Shown here: positions 35,964-46,259 of the stretch, piece by piece
Layout: each line of letters opens with the position of its first letter
How positions within the stretch are numbered: the stretch's first letter is position 1
DNA from: Bifidobacterium choladohabitans
Lineage (GTDB): Bacteria > Actinomycetota > Actinomycetes > Actinomycetales > Bifidobacteriaceae
Assembly (NCBI RefSeq): GCF_016102005.1
Contig: NZ_JACFPL010000002.1
Location: 372,001 to 436,000 of the forward strand
DNA length: 64,000 bases
Direction: 5' to 3'
The notes under the pieces: generated by a model
Told to the model about the DNA's origin: nothing
The model's input: the letters and a program-made list of their open reading frames with translations, nothing else
Database searches by the model: none
Translations under genes and position numbers: made by a program

Positions 35964-38072
35964 CTATTTGCGCTTCTTCTTCTCGCGGACGTGCACGGAG
36001 ATCTGGATGGGAGTGCCCTCGAAACCGAACTCTTCGCGCAGACAGCGTTCCAGATAGCGGCGGTAGCCGTGCTCAAGGAAGCCGGTGGCGAAGATCACGA
36101 AACGCGGCGGTCTGGTGGAGGCCTGGGTGGCGAAGAGGATCCTCGGCTGCTTGCCGCCCCGCAGAGGATGCGGGTGTGCAGCCTGAACCTTGCCCAGGAA
36201 GGAGTTGAGCTTGCCGGTCGGTATGCGCTTGTCCCATGATTCCAGAGCGGTGCGCATGGCTCTGGCCAACCGGTTGGTGTGCCAGCCGGTCTTGGCGGAC
36301 AGGTTGACCCGCTCAGCCCAGGTGACCCGGTCGAACTCGGTCTTCCAGAGCCGCTCAAGACGCTGACGGCCAAAGTCGTCCAGCAGATCCCACTTGTTGA
36401 AGACCAGGACGATGGCCCTGCCCGCATCAACGGCCTGGCTCATGACCTTCAAGTCCTGGTCGGCGATGGGTTGGGAGGCATCGAAGAGGATCAGCGCCAG
36501 CTCCGAGCGTTCGATGGCCGCCTGGGTGCGCAGGCTGGAGTAGTACTCGGCACCCGAAATTTTGTGCAGGCGACGCTTGATGCCGGCGGTGTCGATGAAG
36601 AGCCAGTCCTCGCCGTCCACCTGGACCACCTCGTCGACCGGGTCGCGGGTGGTGCCGGCCACATCGTGGACCACGGCGCGCTCCTCGTGGGCCAGCTGGT
36701 TGAGCAGGGAGGATTTGCCCACGTTGGGCCGGCCGACCAGGGCCACCCGTCGCAGACCCTCCGGGGTGAGGAATCCCGAGGTCTTCTCGGCCTTGCTGAG
36801 CTGTTCCAGAGCGGCGTCCAGCAGGTCGCCTATGCCACGCCCATGCATTGCGGAAATGGCATAGGGTTCTCCCAGGCCCAGCTTCCAGAATTCGGAGGCG
36901 GTGTAGTCGGCCATCCGGTCATCCAGCTTGTTGACGGCCAGGACGACCGGCTTACCGGCGGCCCGCAGCATGGTGACGATCCGCTCGTCGCTGGCGGTCA
37001 GCCCCACCTGGCCATCCACGACCAGAATGACGGCATCCGCCAGGGATACGGCGACCTGCGCCTGGGAGGCGATGGCGGATTCGATGCCCTCCACATCGCT
37101 CTCCCAGCCGCCGGTGTCCACCAGCTTGAACTGGGTGCCGGCCCACTCGGCCTCGTAGCTGACCCGATCCCGGGTCACGCCGGGGGTGTCTTCGACCACG
37201 GCTGCACGACGGCCGAGAATCCTGTTGACCAGGGTGGACTTGCCCACGTTGGGTCTTCCCACCACGGCCAGCACGCCTACGGCCTTGGGGCCCTGGTCCC
37301 GGTCATCCTGGTTTTCGGAGCCGCCCTCCAGCAGAGCACGGTCCTCCTCGTCCAGCTCATAGTCGTCCAGGTTGCGGGCGTACTCGTCGTAGGAGTCCTC
37401 CTCCATAGCTGTGGAGACCAGATCGATCAGGACCTGCAGGGTCTGATCGAAGGTCAGATCGGAGTTGTCCACGGTGGTCACCCCGTCAGCGGCGCTCATG
37501 AAGGAGGTGACCTTGGAATCCCGGGCATCCCGGGCAGCCAGATCCTCGGCGCCAGCCGACCCTGAGTGTGCCTGGCCGCTTCGGCGAGCCTGACGGACCT
37601 CCTCACGGGCTGTCAACAGCACACGTACCTGGGCATCCGGGGCCACTACCGTGGTGATGTCCCGTCCTTCGGCCACCACACCGCGCTCCTGGTCGGCTAT
37701 GATGGCCCGCTGGGCGGCGATGAGGACATGGCGCACGGCTGGAATTGAAGAGACCACGGAGACGTGTTCGGAGACCCTGGTGGAGCGTATCGCTTCATCC
37801 ACGTCACGGTCGTCCAGGCTGACTCTGGGATGTTCGGGGTCCAGTCCCATGATCAGGTGGCCGCCGGTGATGGAATCGGCCACGGCCTCGGTGATCGCCT
37901 CCTGGTCGGGCTGGTCCGCGTCCAGGTCCAGCCCGCGGTCCATGCACCAGAGGGTGACCGCCCGGTACATGGCGCCCGTGTCCAGGTAGGCCAGGCCGAA
38001 ATGTTTGGCCAGGGCCCGCGAGGTGGAGGACTTGCCCACGCCTGCCGGGCCATCGATGGCGACGGTGATCAC
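35964..38072 (-). CDS. cmk-der: Cytidylate kinase-Der GTPase fusion
   Basis: The 702-residue protein joins two core enzymes. Residues 1-230 are cytidylate kinase ([40 protein letters not shown]), which phosphorylates CMP and dCMP. Residues about 260-702 are Der/EngA, with two GTPase domains ([12 protein letters not shown] and [16 protein letters not shown] and NKWD) and a C-terminal KH domain, needed for 50S ribosome assembly. This fusion is known in Bifidobacterium. The start is a GTG overlapping the rluB stop (GTGA), so translation is coupled. Confidence 0.95.
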   Translation of the reverse strand: MITVAIDGPAGVGKSSTSRALAKHFGLAYLDTGAMYRAVTLWCMDRGLDLDADQPDQEAITEAVADSITGGHLIMGLDPEHPRVSLDDRDVDEAIRSTRVSEHVSVVSSIPAVRHVLIAAQRAIIADQERGVVAEGRDITTVVAPDAQVRVLLTAREEVRQARRSGQAHSGSAGAEDLAARDARDSKVTSFMSAADGVTTVDNSDLTFDQTLQVLIDLVSTAMEEDSYDEYARNLDDYELDEEDRALLEGGSENQDDRDQGPKAVGVLAVVGRPNVGKSTLVNRILGRRAAVVEDTPGVTRDRVSYEAEWAGTQFKLVDTGGWESDVEGIESAIASQAQVAVSLADAVILVVDGQVGLTASDERIVTMLRAAGKPVVLAVNKLDDRMADYTASEFWKLGLGEPYAISAMHGRGIGDLLDAALEQLSKAEKTSGFLTPEGLRRVALVGRPNVGKSSLLNQLAHEERAVVHDVAGTTRDPVDEVVQVDGEDWLFIDTAGIKRRLHKISGAEYYSSLRTQAAIERSELALILFDASQPIADQDLKVMSQAVDAGRAIVLVFNKWDLLDDFGRQRLERLWKTEFDRVTWAERVNLSAKTGWHTNRLARAMRTALESWDKRIPTGKLNSFLGKVQAAHPHPLRGGKQPRILFATQASTRPPRFVIFATGFLEHGYRRYLERCLREEFGFEGTPIQISVHVREKKKRK

Positions 38073-38842
38073 AGTCCGACCTCCTTATCCAGGGCCTTGA
38101 TCTCGGCGGCGGAGAGCACCCGGTAGGAGCCCGGACGGATCTCGCCCAGTCGGATGGGGCCGATCTGGGTGCGCACCAGCCGGTTCACCGGGTAGCCGAT
38201 GGCACCGAAGATGCGCCGGACTATCCGGTTCTTGCCCGAATGCAGGACCACCTTGACGATGGTGTGCTCGCGGTTGTGGTCGATGATGGCGCAATGGTCC
38301 AACCGAATCAGGCCGTCGTCCAGCTCGACACCCTGGGTGACCAACCTCCGGCAGACGTTGCCGCCGATGTGACCACTGAGCGTGGCGATATAGGTCTTCT
38401 CCACCTCATAGCGCGGGTGCATGACGTGCTGGGCCAGCTCCCCGTCATCGGTCATGAGAATCAGGCCTTCGGAGTCGTAGTCCAGCCTGCCCATGTGGAA
38501 GACCCGCTCGTAGCGGTCCCCGATGATGTCGCGCAGGGTGAACCGGCCCTTGGGGTCGTCCATGGTCGAAAGAACCTTGCGGGGCTTGTTCAGGGCCAGC
38601 GTGACGTGTTTGTCGTTCAGATGGATGCGGGATCCATCCACGCGGATTTGCTGGTGGGAGGGGTCAACCCGGCTGCCCAAGGTGGTGACCAGCTCGCCGT
38701 CGACCTCGACCCTGCCCTGGGTGATGATCTGTTCGCATTTGCGACGAGAGCCGAATCCGGCCTGGGCCAGCACCTTCTGGAGGCGGATGCCTTCCTCCCC
38801 CTGTTCGCGCGCTCTGATCGCCTGTGTGTATGGATGTGGCAT
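38069..38842 (-). CDS. rluB: Pseudouridine synthase, RluB/RsuA family
   Basis: The 257-residue protein has an S4 RNA-binding domain ([22 protein letters not shown]) and a RsuA-like catalytic domain with the conserved [10 protein letters not shown] (catalytic Asp) and KNRIVRRIF. It should convert a uridine in 23S rRNA to pseudouridine. ATG 38842 has GGGAG four bases upstream; longer readings start in front of any site. It precedes cmk-der with overlapping codons, as in many actinobacteria. Confidence 0.9.
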   Translation of the reverse strand: MPHPYTQAIRAREQGEEGIRLQKVLAQAGFGSRRKCEQIITQGRVEVDGELVTTLGSRVDPSHQQIRVDGSRIHLNDKHVTLALNKPRKVLSTMDDPKGRFTLRDIIGDRYERVFHMGRLDYDSEGLILMTDDGELAQHVMHPRYEVEKTYIATLSGHIGGNVCRRLVTQGVELDDGLIRLDHCAIIDHNREHTIVKVVLHSGKNRIVRRIFGAIGYPVNRLVRTQIGPIRLGEIRPGSYRVLSAAEIKALDKEVGL

Positions 38843-39012
38843 CGTTCTCCCAACGTGGCCTGATAGATATGTAACGGATGACGTTCTGGGCGACCGCAGC
38901 CGCCGAAAGGTCATATCATACTATATCGGAGCCTAGGGAAGTGTTGTTGGCTTGCTCTAAGCTGGAAACTGTTGTTGTTCATTGTCGTCGAAGGGATTGC
39001 AAGGTGGGGAAC

Positions 39013-40287
39013 ATGACTATGGAAGCAAGTGCTGAGCCGGTCCTCGAAAAGGCCGACGGGCAGGTTGCCGCAAAGCCCGTCCGCAGGCGGATCAGGGCCC
39101 GTGATGTTCGCTGGATTCGTGCGGCCGCAGAGCTGGCGGGCACCTTCCTGATCTGCGCGGTCATCTACCTGTCCTACAGCTTCGGCCAGCTGGTCATGGG
39201 CCAGCCAAGCGTGGTGCTGCCGGTTCTGGGAACCGCCCTGACCTACCTGGTCGTGACGGCCATGCTGGGTGGCGTCTCCGGTGGACACTTCAACCCCGCC
39301 GTGACCGTGGCCGCCATGTTCACCTCACAGATCAGCATGGTGGATGGGCTGATCTACATCGTCGCCCAGGTGATCGGCGCTATTGGCGCTGGCGCACTCG
39401 CCGTCGCCCTTGTTCCGGTCAGCAAGTCCGTGCCGGACAGGACCTGGCTCATGTTCTCGGTCAACGGTTTTGCCGGTGGCTCGCCCGCTGCAGCCACCCT
39501 GGGCCAGCAGCACATCGCCTTCGGGGCGCCCATGGCCATCGTGGTTGAGCTGATCGGCTGCATGATCGTGGTGGCTGCAGCCATCACCACCCTGCGTTCC
39601 GACGGCCGCGCCCGTCGCAACCATGCACTCTATACCGGGCTGGCCTATGGCGTCGGCGTGCTGGTCACTTACCCCATCACCTGCTCGGGACTGAACCCGG
39701 CTCGCTCAACGGGCATCGCCATCTTCGCCCAGTCCAAGCACATGGCCGTCAGCCCGATCTCACAGCTCTGGCTCTTCTGGATCTGCCCCCTGCTGGCTGC
39801 ATCCCTGGTGGCCCTGGTCATCATCGTGACCAGCATCATCACCGACAACATGGCCATGCGCGCCATGGGCGCTGCTACTGATGCGCAGCTAGTTGTACAA
39901 ATGGATGCAGATGCTCAGGCACAAGCACAAGCTGATGCTTTTGCCCCCGGTGCCCAGGCTCAGGCGGGCCCGGATGCTCAGGCTGAAGCCTTTGCTCCTG
40001 CCGGTGCCCAGGCTCAGGATCAATCGGCCCAGGCATCTCCTGCTCCGGTTCAAACCCCTGTTGCTGATACAACTGACACGGTCGCCCCTGCAGACAACAA
40101 TGCTCAGACCGTCGATGTATCGTCTCTATCCGATTCCGATGCAGGTCAGAATACTGATGCTGGAGAGGACACTGTTGCCCCTGCTGAGGCAGGAACCATT
40201 CCTGATCTGCAGATCGAGCCCCTTCACACCACTTCCGAAGACGAAGACGGTGACACTCAATCCGAAGACAAGCCTACTGAAGACTGA
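39013..40287 (+). CDS. MIP-family aquaporin with long acidic C-terminal tail
   Basis: The 424-residue product has six membrane helices and both Asn-Pro-Ala motifs (HFNPAVT and LNPARST), so it is a water or glycerol channel. After the last helix (about residue 285) comes roughly 135 residues of low-complexity sequence: alternating Ala-Gln and Gln-Ala pairs, then an Asp/Glu/Thr-rich segment ending DEDGDTQSEDKPTED. Typical family members stop near residue 270. ATG 39013 has AAGGTGGGG upstream and gives the family-like start. The tail has codon usage unlike the channel. Confidence 0.85.
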   Translation: MTMEASAEPVLEKADGQVAAKPVRRRIRARDVRWIRAAAELAGTFLICAVIYLSYSFGQLVMGQPSVVLPVLGTALTYLVVTAMLGGVSGGHFNPAVTVAAMFTSQISMVDGLIYIVAQVIGAIGAGALAVALVPVSKSVPDRTWLMFSVNGFAGGSPAAATLGQQHIAFGAPMAIVVELIGCMIVVAAAITTLRSDGRARRNHALYTGLAYGVGVLVTYPITCSGLNPARSTGIAIFAQSKHMAVSPISQLWLFWICPLLAASLVALVIIVTSIITDNMAMRAMGAATDAQLVVQMDADAQAQAQADAFAPGAQAQAGPDAQAEAFAPAGAQAQDQSAQASPAPVQTPVADTTDTVAPADNNAQTVDVSSLSDSDAGQNTDAGEDTVAPAEAGTIPDLQIEPLHTTSEDEDGDTQSEDKPTED

Positions 40288-40323
40288 ACTACCAAGGATC
40301 GAAAGCCCGGAAGGGGGTCACAG

Positions 40324-40671
40324 TCACAGCAACAGCTGAATGCTGAAGTAGGTGACCAGGAGGCCGATGCTCAGGGCGATGCTGATGAAGGCGTCGAAGG
40401 GCACCGACCGCACCTTCCAGGGGCTGCGATCCTTGAGAATCAGCCGCAGGGCGCCGCAAACAAGGGCCGCGATGGACACCAGTCCAGTCGCGGCCCATGT
40501 GTATCCACAGAAGGCCACGAGCGCGGCGACCAGCACCACCGTAAAAATGATCCCCTCGCATACAGGACGGCCTTCCTGGGCCTCAGAGACGAAGGGATGA
40601 CCCCGGCCTGATGTCTTGGGCGGCTGCGGGGGCTTGAGGTCCGGGTTCTCGGCCTTATCTGCGTCTGTCAT
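40324..40671 (-). CDS. DUF3017 membrane protein
   Basis: The 115-residue product has a proline-rich N-terminus and three membrane helices separated by short loops (IIFTVVLVAALVAFCGY, GLVSIAALVCGALRLIL, FISIALSIGLLVTYFSI). It matches the DUF3017 family in length and layout, often found near folD in actinobacteria. Function unknown. ATG 40671 has AGGTGAG upstream, chosen over an earlier in-frame ATG at 40746. It converges with the aquaporin gene. Confidence 0.75.
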   Translation of the reverse strand: MTDADKAENPDLKPPQPPKTSGRGHPFVSEAQEGRPVCEGIIFTVVLVAALVAFCGYTWAATGLVSIAALVCGALRLILKDRSPWKVRSVPFDAFISIALSIGLLVTYFSIQLLL

Positions 40672-40803
40672 GCTCACCTGCCTCTGCACTTGCTCTGCAG
40701 GTTCGAGCCTACCAGCGCTGCAGACGCAAAGCGACCGTACCGCCATCGCCCTTGGACGATGATGGCACGGTCACTGTTCCAACAAGGAGCCAGAGCTGTC
40801 CGA

Positions 40804-42177
40804 TCAGTTCTTGTGCTGGAAGATCAGATGCTCGTTGGCGAAGGTGTCGAAGCCCAGGCTGTAGAGCTCGCGGCCATAGCCGGAGTTCTTGATGCCTCCG
40901 AAGGGCAGCTCGGGCATAGTCACCCAACCGCCGTTGATGAAGGTCATGCCGGTCTCGATGCGACGGGCCAGGGCATCCGCATGCTCGGTATCCGAGGAGA
41001 AGACCACACCGCCCAGGCCGTAGCTGGAGTCGTTGGCCAGCTCGATGGCCTCATCCTCGTTGGCCACCTTGTAAATGGAGGCCACGGGGCCGAACATCTC
41101 CTGGTTGTAGACAGGGTTGTCACGGTCGATGTCCGTCAGAACCGTCGGGGTGAAGAAGGCCCCCGGCGAATCGTAGGGCTTGTTGCCGTAGACGACCTTG
41201 GCTCCACCGGCCACGGCCTTTTCGACCTGCTTGGCCAGGTTGTCGCGGGCGGAGACCATGCACATGGGGGCCAGCGTGGTTTCGGGGTTGCTGGGATCGC
41301 CAAGAACCGCGTGCGAGAAGGCGTCGACGATGAGCGAGACGAAGTCGTCGTAGCGGTTCTCCGTGACGATGAAGCGCTTGGAGGAGGTGCAGACCTGGCC
41401 GGCGTTGGTCAGCCTGGCGCCTGGGGCCACTTTCTTGAGCAGATCCCAGTCAGCGTCATCCAGGACGATGAAGACGTCGTTGCCGCCCAGCTCCATGGAG
41501 GACTTCTTCAGGTTGGCTCCAGCCGACTTGGCCACGGAGGCGCCGCCGCGCTCCGACCCGGTCAGGGCCACGCCAGAGACGCGGGGATCGGCGATGGCAC
41601 GGTCCACCTGGTCATAGTTGACGAAGAGGTTGGTCAGGCTGCCCTCGGGGGCTCCTGCTTCCTTCACGGTCTGTTCGAAGGCCACAGCCGAACCCGGCAC
41701 GTTGGAGGCGTGCTTGAGGATCATGGGGTTGCCCAGAATGAAGTTGGGGGCGAACACGCGCATGATCTGGTAGTAGGGGAAGTTCCAAGGCTCAACCATG
41801 AACACGATACCGGTGGCCTGCTTGACGTAGTAGGCCTTGCCGGCGGGGTTGTCCAGGGGGACGGGAGCCAGCAGCTCTTCGGCGTGGTCGGCGAAGTAGT
41901 CGGCGATGTCTGCGCACAGCTCCACCTCGGCGCGGGCCTCGCCCACCAGCTTGCCCATGTCCAAGGTCAGGTTGGCTGCCAGGGTGTCCTCGTTCTGACG
42001 GAAGAGCTTGGCGACCTGACGCAGCTGTGCGGGACGGTCACCAGGGCCCTCCTGCTTGCGCCAGGTCTTGTAGAGATCATGACCGCGGGCCAGGGCATTC
42101 TCCAGGTCCTCGTCGGTGGCATCGGGGTAGGTTTTGACAAGTTCATTATTAAAGGGATTGACAGTCTGATAGGTCAC
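40804..42177 (-). CDS. Succinate-semialdehyde/aldehyde dehydrogenase
   Basis: The 457-residue NAD(P)-dependent dehydrogenase has the catalytic region SSMELGGNDVFIVLDD and the nucleophile Cys in NAGQVCTSSKRFIV, with the cofactor-binding segment FMVEPWNFPYYQ near residue 135. It resembles the bifidobacterial enzyme annotated as succinate-semialdehyde dehydrogenase. The start is GTG 42177 with AAGGAG five bases upstream, giving MTYQTVNPFN. It stands alone, after purH. Confidence 0.9.
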   Translation of the reverse strand: MTYQTVNPFNNELVKTYPDATDEDLENALARGHDLYKTWRKQEGPGDRPAQLRQVAKLFRQNEDTLAANLTLDMGKLVGEARAEVELCADIADYFADHAEELLAPVPLDNPAGKAYYVKQATGIVFMVEPWNFPYYQIMRVFAPNFILGNPMILKHASNVPGSAVAFEQTVKEAGAPEGSLTNLFVNYDQVDRAIADPRVSGVALTGSERGGASVAKSAGANLKKSSMELGGNDVFIVLDDADWDLLKKVAPGARLTNAGQVCTSSKRFIVTENRYDDFVSLIVDAFSHAVLGDPSNPETTLAPMCMVSARDNLAKQVEKAVAGGAKVVYGNKPYDSPGAFFTPTVLTDIDRDNPVYNQEMFGPVASIYKVANEDEAIELANDSSYGLGGVVFSSDTEHADALARRIETGMTFINGGWVTMPELPFGGIKNSGYGRELYSLGFDTFANEHLIFQHKN

Positions 42178-42249
42178 AATATCTCCTTCGAATGATTGAT
42201 AACCAGTCAGCATCTTCGCTGGTCAGTTCATTCAGCATATCACCGCATT

Positions 42250-42301
42250 GGACCCCGCGGTCAAGGAATTTGTCGCAGGGCGACATTCGACCGCGGGGTC
42301 C
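42250..42301. repeat. 13-bp perfect inverted repeat after purH
   Basis: GGACCCCGCGGTC (42250-42262) and GACCGCGGGGTCC (42289-42301) pair perfectly, with an inner GTCG/CGAC pair in the loop. The stem lies just after the purH stop, but no T run follows, so it is not a classical terminator. Confidence 0.6.
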
Positions 42302-42308
42302 GGTTTCA

Positions 42309-43910
42309 TCAGTGGAAGAAGTGGCGGGTTCCGGTCAGATACATGGTCAAATCAGCGTCCTGGGCGGCCTTGATCACCTCGGGATCACGGATGGATCCTC
42401 CCGGCTGCACCACTGCCCTGATGCCGGCCTGGATCAGATACTCCAGACCGTCTGCGAAGGGGAAGAAGGCGTCGGATGCGGCCACCGAGCCCTTGGCGCG
42501 GTTGCGGCCCTCGTCCAGGGTGTTGGCCCGCTCCACGGCCAAATGGCTGGAGTCCACCCTGTTGACCTGGCCCATGCCGATGCCCACAGTGGCTCCCTGG
42601 TTGGCCAGGAGCACGGCGTTGGACTTGACCGAGCGGATGGCCCGCCAGGCGAAGGTCAGATCATCCATGGTCGCCTGGTCGGCAGGGTTGCCGGAGACCA
42701 GACGCCAGGTGGAGGGATTGTCTCCCGGGGCGTCGATCAGGTCGGACGTCTGCACCAGGGCTCCCCCGTCGATTTGACGAATGACCGGACGCTGACGCGG
42801 GCGGCGTTGCACAGACAGGATGCGCAGGTTCTTCTTGGTCCGCAGCAGATCCAGGGCCTCGGGCTCATAGCCCGGCGCCACGATCACCTCGGTGAAGACC
42901 GGCTTGATCTGTTGGGCCATGGCCAGGGTGACCGTGCGGTTGGCGGCGATGACCCCGCCATAGGCGCTCATGGGGTCGCAGGCGTGGGCGCGGCGGTGGG
43001 CCTGGGCGATGTCCTCCCCCACAGCCAGACCGCAGGGGTTGGAGTGCTTGACCACGGCCACTGCGGGCAGGTCGGGGAAATCCCAGACCGAGCGCCAGGC
43101 GGAGTCAGCGTCCACATAGTTGTTGTAGCTCATTTCCTTGGCCCCGTCCAGGTGCTCTGCCGCGGCGAAGCCGTCCCGGTCCAGCGGGTCCAGGTAGAGG
43201 GCGGCCTCCTGGTGGGGGTTCTCGCCGTAGCGCAGCTGGTTGGCCAGACGCCAGGTGCGAGTCAGTGCCGGGGCCGATTGCTGATCTTCGGTCTTGTCAT
43301 GCTTGTCGTCGACCCATGTGCGTGCAGTCCACTCGGCGATGGCCGCGTCGTAGGAGGCGGTCAGGGCGAAGGCTTTGGCAGCCAGGCGTCCGCGCTCGGG
43401 TAGGCTGAACCCGGTGCCGGAGGCGATGCGCTCGGCGGCTAGGGCATAGTCTTCCGGGTCGGTGATGACAGCCACGCTGGCATGGTTCTTGGCGGCGGCC
43501 CGGATCATGGCAGGGCCGCCAATGTCGATGCGCTCCAGGCACTGGTCTGCGTCGGCGCCCTCAAGGACGGTCTGCTCGAAGGGGTAGAGGTTGACCACCA
43601 CCAGGTCGAAGGGGGCAATGCCCAAGTCTTTGAGTTGCTGGACATGGTCGGGGTTGGTCATGTCGGCCAACAGCCCGGCGTGGATGTGCGGATCCAGGGT
43701 TTTGACCCGGCCGTCAAGGCTCTCGGGAAAACCGGTGACCTTTTCCACCGGGGTGACCTGGACGCCCAAATCCTGCAGCTTCTTTGCGGTGCTGCCGGTG
43801 GAGACGACCTCGGTGCCTGCCTGGCGGAAGGCCGATGCCAGGGATTCGAGGCCCTGCTTGTGGTAGACCGAGACCAGCGCCCGGTTGATGGTTCGATTCG
43901 TGGTGACCAT
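42309..43910 (-). CDS. purH: Bifunctional AICAR formyltransferase/IMP cyclohydrolase
   Basis: The 533-residue enzyme performs the last two steps of IMP synthesis. The N-terminal cyclohydrolase (MGS-like) domain includes STGSTAKKL and HGLGV-like [13 protein letters not shown]; the C-terminal transformylase domain contains [13 protein letters not shown] 43910 has AGGAG four bases upstream, much better than a reading that starts near 44132. It is downstream of sucCD and a DUF6350 gene in a conserved actinobacterial order. Confidence 0.95.
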   Translation of the reverse strand: MVTTNRTINRALVSVYHKQGLESLASAFRQAGTEVVSTGSTAKKLQDLGVQVTPVEKVTGFPESLDGRVKTLDPHIHAGLLADMTNPDHVQQLKDLGIAPFDLVVVNLYPFEQTVLEGADADQCLERIDIGGPAMIRAAAKNHASVAVITDPEDYALAAERIASGTGFSLPERGRLAAKAFALTASYDAAIAEWTARTWVDDKHDKTEDQQSAPALTRTWRLANQLRYGENPHQEAALYLDPLDRDGFAAAEHLDGAKEMSYNNYVDADSAWRSVWDFPDLPAVAVVKHSNPCGLAVGEDIAQAHRRAHACDPMSAYGGVIAANRTVTLAMAQQIKPVFTEVIVAPGYEPEALDLLRTKKNLRILSVQRRPRQRPVIRQIDGGALVQTSDLIDAPGDNPSTWRLVSGNPADQATMDDLTFAWRAIRSVKSNAVLLANQGATVGIGMGQVNRVDSSHLAVERANTLDEGRNRAKGSVAASDAFFPFADGLEYLIQAGIRAVVQPGGSIRDPEVIKAAQDADLTMYLTGTRHFFH

Positions 43911-43962
43911 GGAAACTCCTACTCCTATGCTTGATTGCCGAGGCGCCCAGCCACCTTCGGAC

Positions 43963-45339
43963 CTACTTGCCTGGTCTGCGGGTGGACGAGACCTGTCGTG
44001 GTGTGTCTGCTCGGTCGGTTGCCTTGGGCTCCTTTCCCTCCTGACCGCGTGATTGGTTGTGTTTTTTCTTGTTTTCCGCTTTGGCGGAAGTCTTTTTGTC
44101 TCCTGCCTGGCGCAGATAGACGACCAGGGCATCCTTGATGATGACCAGTGCGGCGATGATGAGGGCCAGTAACCATACGCCCAGCAGGCCGACCCCCAGG
44201 GAGGTCCCGATCATGCGCAGGGAGGAGGCTATGGGCACGCCCACCCCGGCCAGTCGCTGGCGGCCCAAGGCCCCGTTGGAGAGTTGGAAAAGCAGGGCAA
44301 GGCCGAGCAGGGTGACCAGCCAGGCCAGGGCCATGGCCAGGGTTGCCATCAGGAAGCAGACTGCCGTATCCCGGGACTTCAGCCCTGCTTGGCGCACGGC
44401 AGCGTGAATTCTGACCCCCCATGGCCCGGTCAGCAAGAGAATGCCGGCAACCACGCCGGCCAGCAGAGGCAGGTTGAGCAGGAGCATACGAACCCGCTGC
44501 CGGGAGACCGGCTCTGGGAAAAGCCCGAAGAGAGGCAGCGAGGGCAGACTGGAGGCATGGCCTGACCAGAGGGTGAAGGTCGCCAGCCCGCCGATGTTGA
44601 AACCGTTTCCGAAGAGCCAGGAGGCGGCCCATATGATCAGATTGGGCAGCCAGGCAAGGGACGCCAGGCTGGTCGTCACAGCCGAGGCGGTGCCCATACG
44701 TGTCAGTTTGAACAGGCGGCCCACGTCTCCGTGATAGAGAGCGATCCAGACAATCAGGGCGATCAGGCCGGCGGCCAGCATGGCGGCCAGGAGGATCAAG
44801 CCGGCCGTGAGGCCAAGCCGGATGGTCCTGCGGACCTGGACCGGCAGAGCCTGTTTGATCCGCTTGCTGAAAGCCTGGCGGAAAGGTTCGGAGCGGATAC
44901 AGGCCCAGCCGTAACCCAATAGAAAGACCAGGCTGGTCCGCAGAAGAATGACCGGGGTGGTGTCGACCTGCATGGTCTGGCTGCCCTGCATGAGAATCAG
45001 GTTGCACAGCACCCAGACGACCAGGCCGGCAATGCAGCCGCCGACGGACACACCCATGCGGCCGACCAGGGTGCGGATCACCCAAATCAGCAGGCCGGTC
45101 AGCAGTAAGGGGATGATGGTCAGGGTCAGGGCCCCGGCTGTAAACCCGCAGCCTTGGGTGAGCAGGGTGATGGTTTCCGTCAGGGCCACAGTGGCCATGG
45201 ACAGTGATGGCCCACCCTCCTCGATGGAAATGATGAGCAGGAGCAGGGCCATGCAGGCGCCTAGGGCGACAGTGTAGATAAGCATGGCTAGGAAGGCCTC
45301 TAGGGCCCCCCGGAGCCATACCTTCACCCTGTCGGTCAT
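43963..45339 (-). CDS. DUF6350 membrane protein
   Basis: The 458-residue product is highly hydrophobic, with about ten membrane helices, and a basic, lysine/arginine-rich C-terminal tail of 60 residues. It matches the DUF6350 family that sits between sucD and purH in actinobacteria; a role in cell division has been proposed for related proteins. Its start overlaps sucD by four bases (ATGA). An antisense-like shifted frame also stays open but has no family resemblance. Confidence 0.75.
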   Translation of the reverse strand: MTDRVKVWLRGALEAFLAMLIYTVALGACMALLLLIISIEEGGPSLSMATVALTETITLLTQGCGFTAGALTLTIIPLLLTGLLIWVIRTLVGRMGVSVGGCIAGLVVWVLCNLILMQGSQTMQVDTTPVILLRTSLVFLLGYGWACIRSEPFRQAFSKRIKQALPVQVRRTIRLGLTAGLILLAAMLAAGLIALIVWIALYHGDVGRLFKLTRMGTASAVTTSLASLAWLPNLIIWAASWLFGNGFNIGGLATFTLWSGHASSLPSLPLFGLFPEPVSRQRVRMLLLNLPLLAGVVAGILLLTGPWGVRIHAAVRQAGLKSRDTAVCFLMATLAMALAWLVTLLGLALLFQLSNGALGRQRLAGVGVPIASSLRMIGTSLGVGLLGVWLLALIIAALVIIKDALVVYLRQAGDKKTSAKAENKKKHNQSRGQEGKEPKATDRADTPRQVSSTRRPGK

Positions 45340-46259
45340 ATGATGGCATGCTCCCGCAGCAGGTCGCGGGTCAACCTGGCCGTCTCACCGGGTGTGGTGC
45401 CCACCTTGATGCCGACGGACTCGAGCACTTCCTTCTTGTCTGCCGCCGTGCCCTTGCCCCCCGAGATGATGGCTCCGGCGTGGCCCATCTGCTTGCCCTC
45501 GGGTGCGGTGAAGCCGGCGATGTAGGCCACGATGGGCTTGGTCATGTGGGTGGAGGCCCAGTGTGCGGCCTCCTGTTCAGCCGAGCCGCCGATCTCGCCG
45601 ATCATGACGCAGGCCTTGGTTTCAGGATCGCGGTTGAAGGCCTGCAGAGCCTCCAGCATGGTGGTGCCCACAATGGGGTCTCCGCCGATGCCCAGGCAGG
45701 CGGTGAAGCCGATGGAGGACAACTCCCCCATGAGCTGGTAGGTCAGGGTGCCGGACTTGGAGACCAGGCCAAGCGGACCGCGACCGGCGATGCCCTGGGG
45801 GATGATGCCCAGATCCACGCCGACGCCGTTGGGCCGGTCGGACATGGTCATCAGTCCCGGGCAGTTGGGGCCTACGATGCGGCAGCCGCGTTCCCTGGCC
45901 AGGGCTACGCAGTATGCGGTATCGGCCACGGGAATGCCTTCGGTGATGACCACGATCAGGGTGACGCCGGCCTCGATGGCTTCGACCATGGCATCCTTGG
46001 CGAATCTGGGCGGCACGAAGACCACGGAGGTGCGGGCTCCGGTCGCCTGACGGGCTGCTGCGCAATCGGCGTATACGGGCACATGACGGACCTGGCCGTC
46101 CGGACCGTCGAAGTCTACCGTCATTCCGGCCTTGCGGGCATTGACCCCGGCCAGGATGTTGGTGCCTGCCGCCATCATGCGGGCCGTGTGGACCATGCCC
46201 TGGTGACCGGTCATGCCCTGGACCATGACGGGGGCGCCGTCTTCAACGAAGAGGGTCAT
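45336..46259 (-). CDS. sucD: Succinyl-CoA ligase, alpha subunit
   Basis: The 307-residue subunit binds CoA and carries the phosphohistidine (the H in GHAGAI near residue 260). Conserved blocks include VQGMTGHQGMVHTARMMAAG, GPNCPGLM and GIGGDPIVGTTM. It pairs with SucC to interconvert succinyl-CoA and succinate with nucleotide. Its start overlaps the sucC stop by four bases (ATGA), so the two subunits are made in equal amounts. Confidence 0.96.
   Translation of the reverse strand: MTLFVEDGAPVMVQGMTGHQGMVHTARMMAAGTNILAGVNARKAGMTVDFDGPDGQVRHVPVYADCAAARQATGARTSVVFVPPRFAKDAMVEAIEAGVTLIVVITEGIPVADTAYCVALARERGCRIVGPNCPGLMTMSDRPNGVGVDLGIIPQGIAGRGPLGLVSKSGTLTYQLMGELSSIGFTACLGIGGDPIVGTTMLEALQAFNRDPETKACVMIGEIGGSAEQEAAHWASTHMTKPIVAYIAGFTAPEGKQMGHAGAIISGGKGTAADKKEVLESVGIKVGTTPGETARLTRDLLREHAII

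Noticed and set aside
42250-42301. Rho-independent terminator of purH
   Set aside because: The stem is perfect but no T run follows on the relevant strand, so I list it only as an inverted repeat.
43925-45349. A 474-codon open frame shifted relative to the DUF6350 gene
   Set aside because: It is proline/histidine/arginine-rich without helices, whereas the chosen frame gives a coherent membrane protein with an ATGA overlap to sucD.
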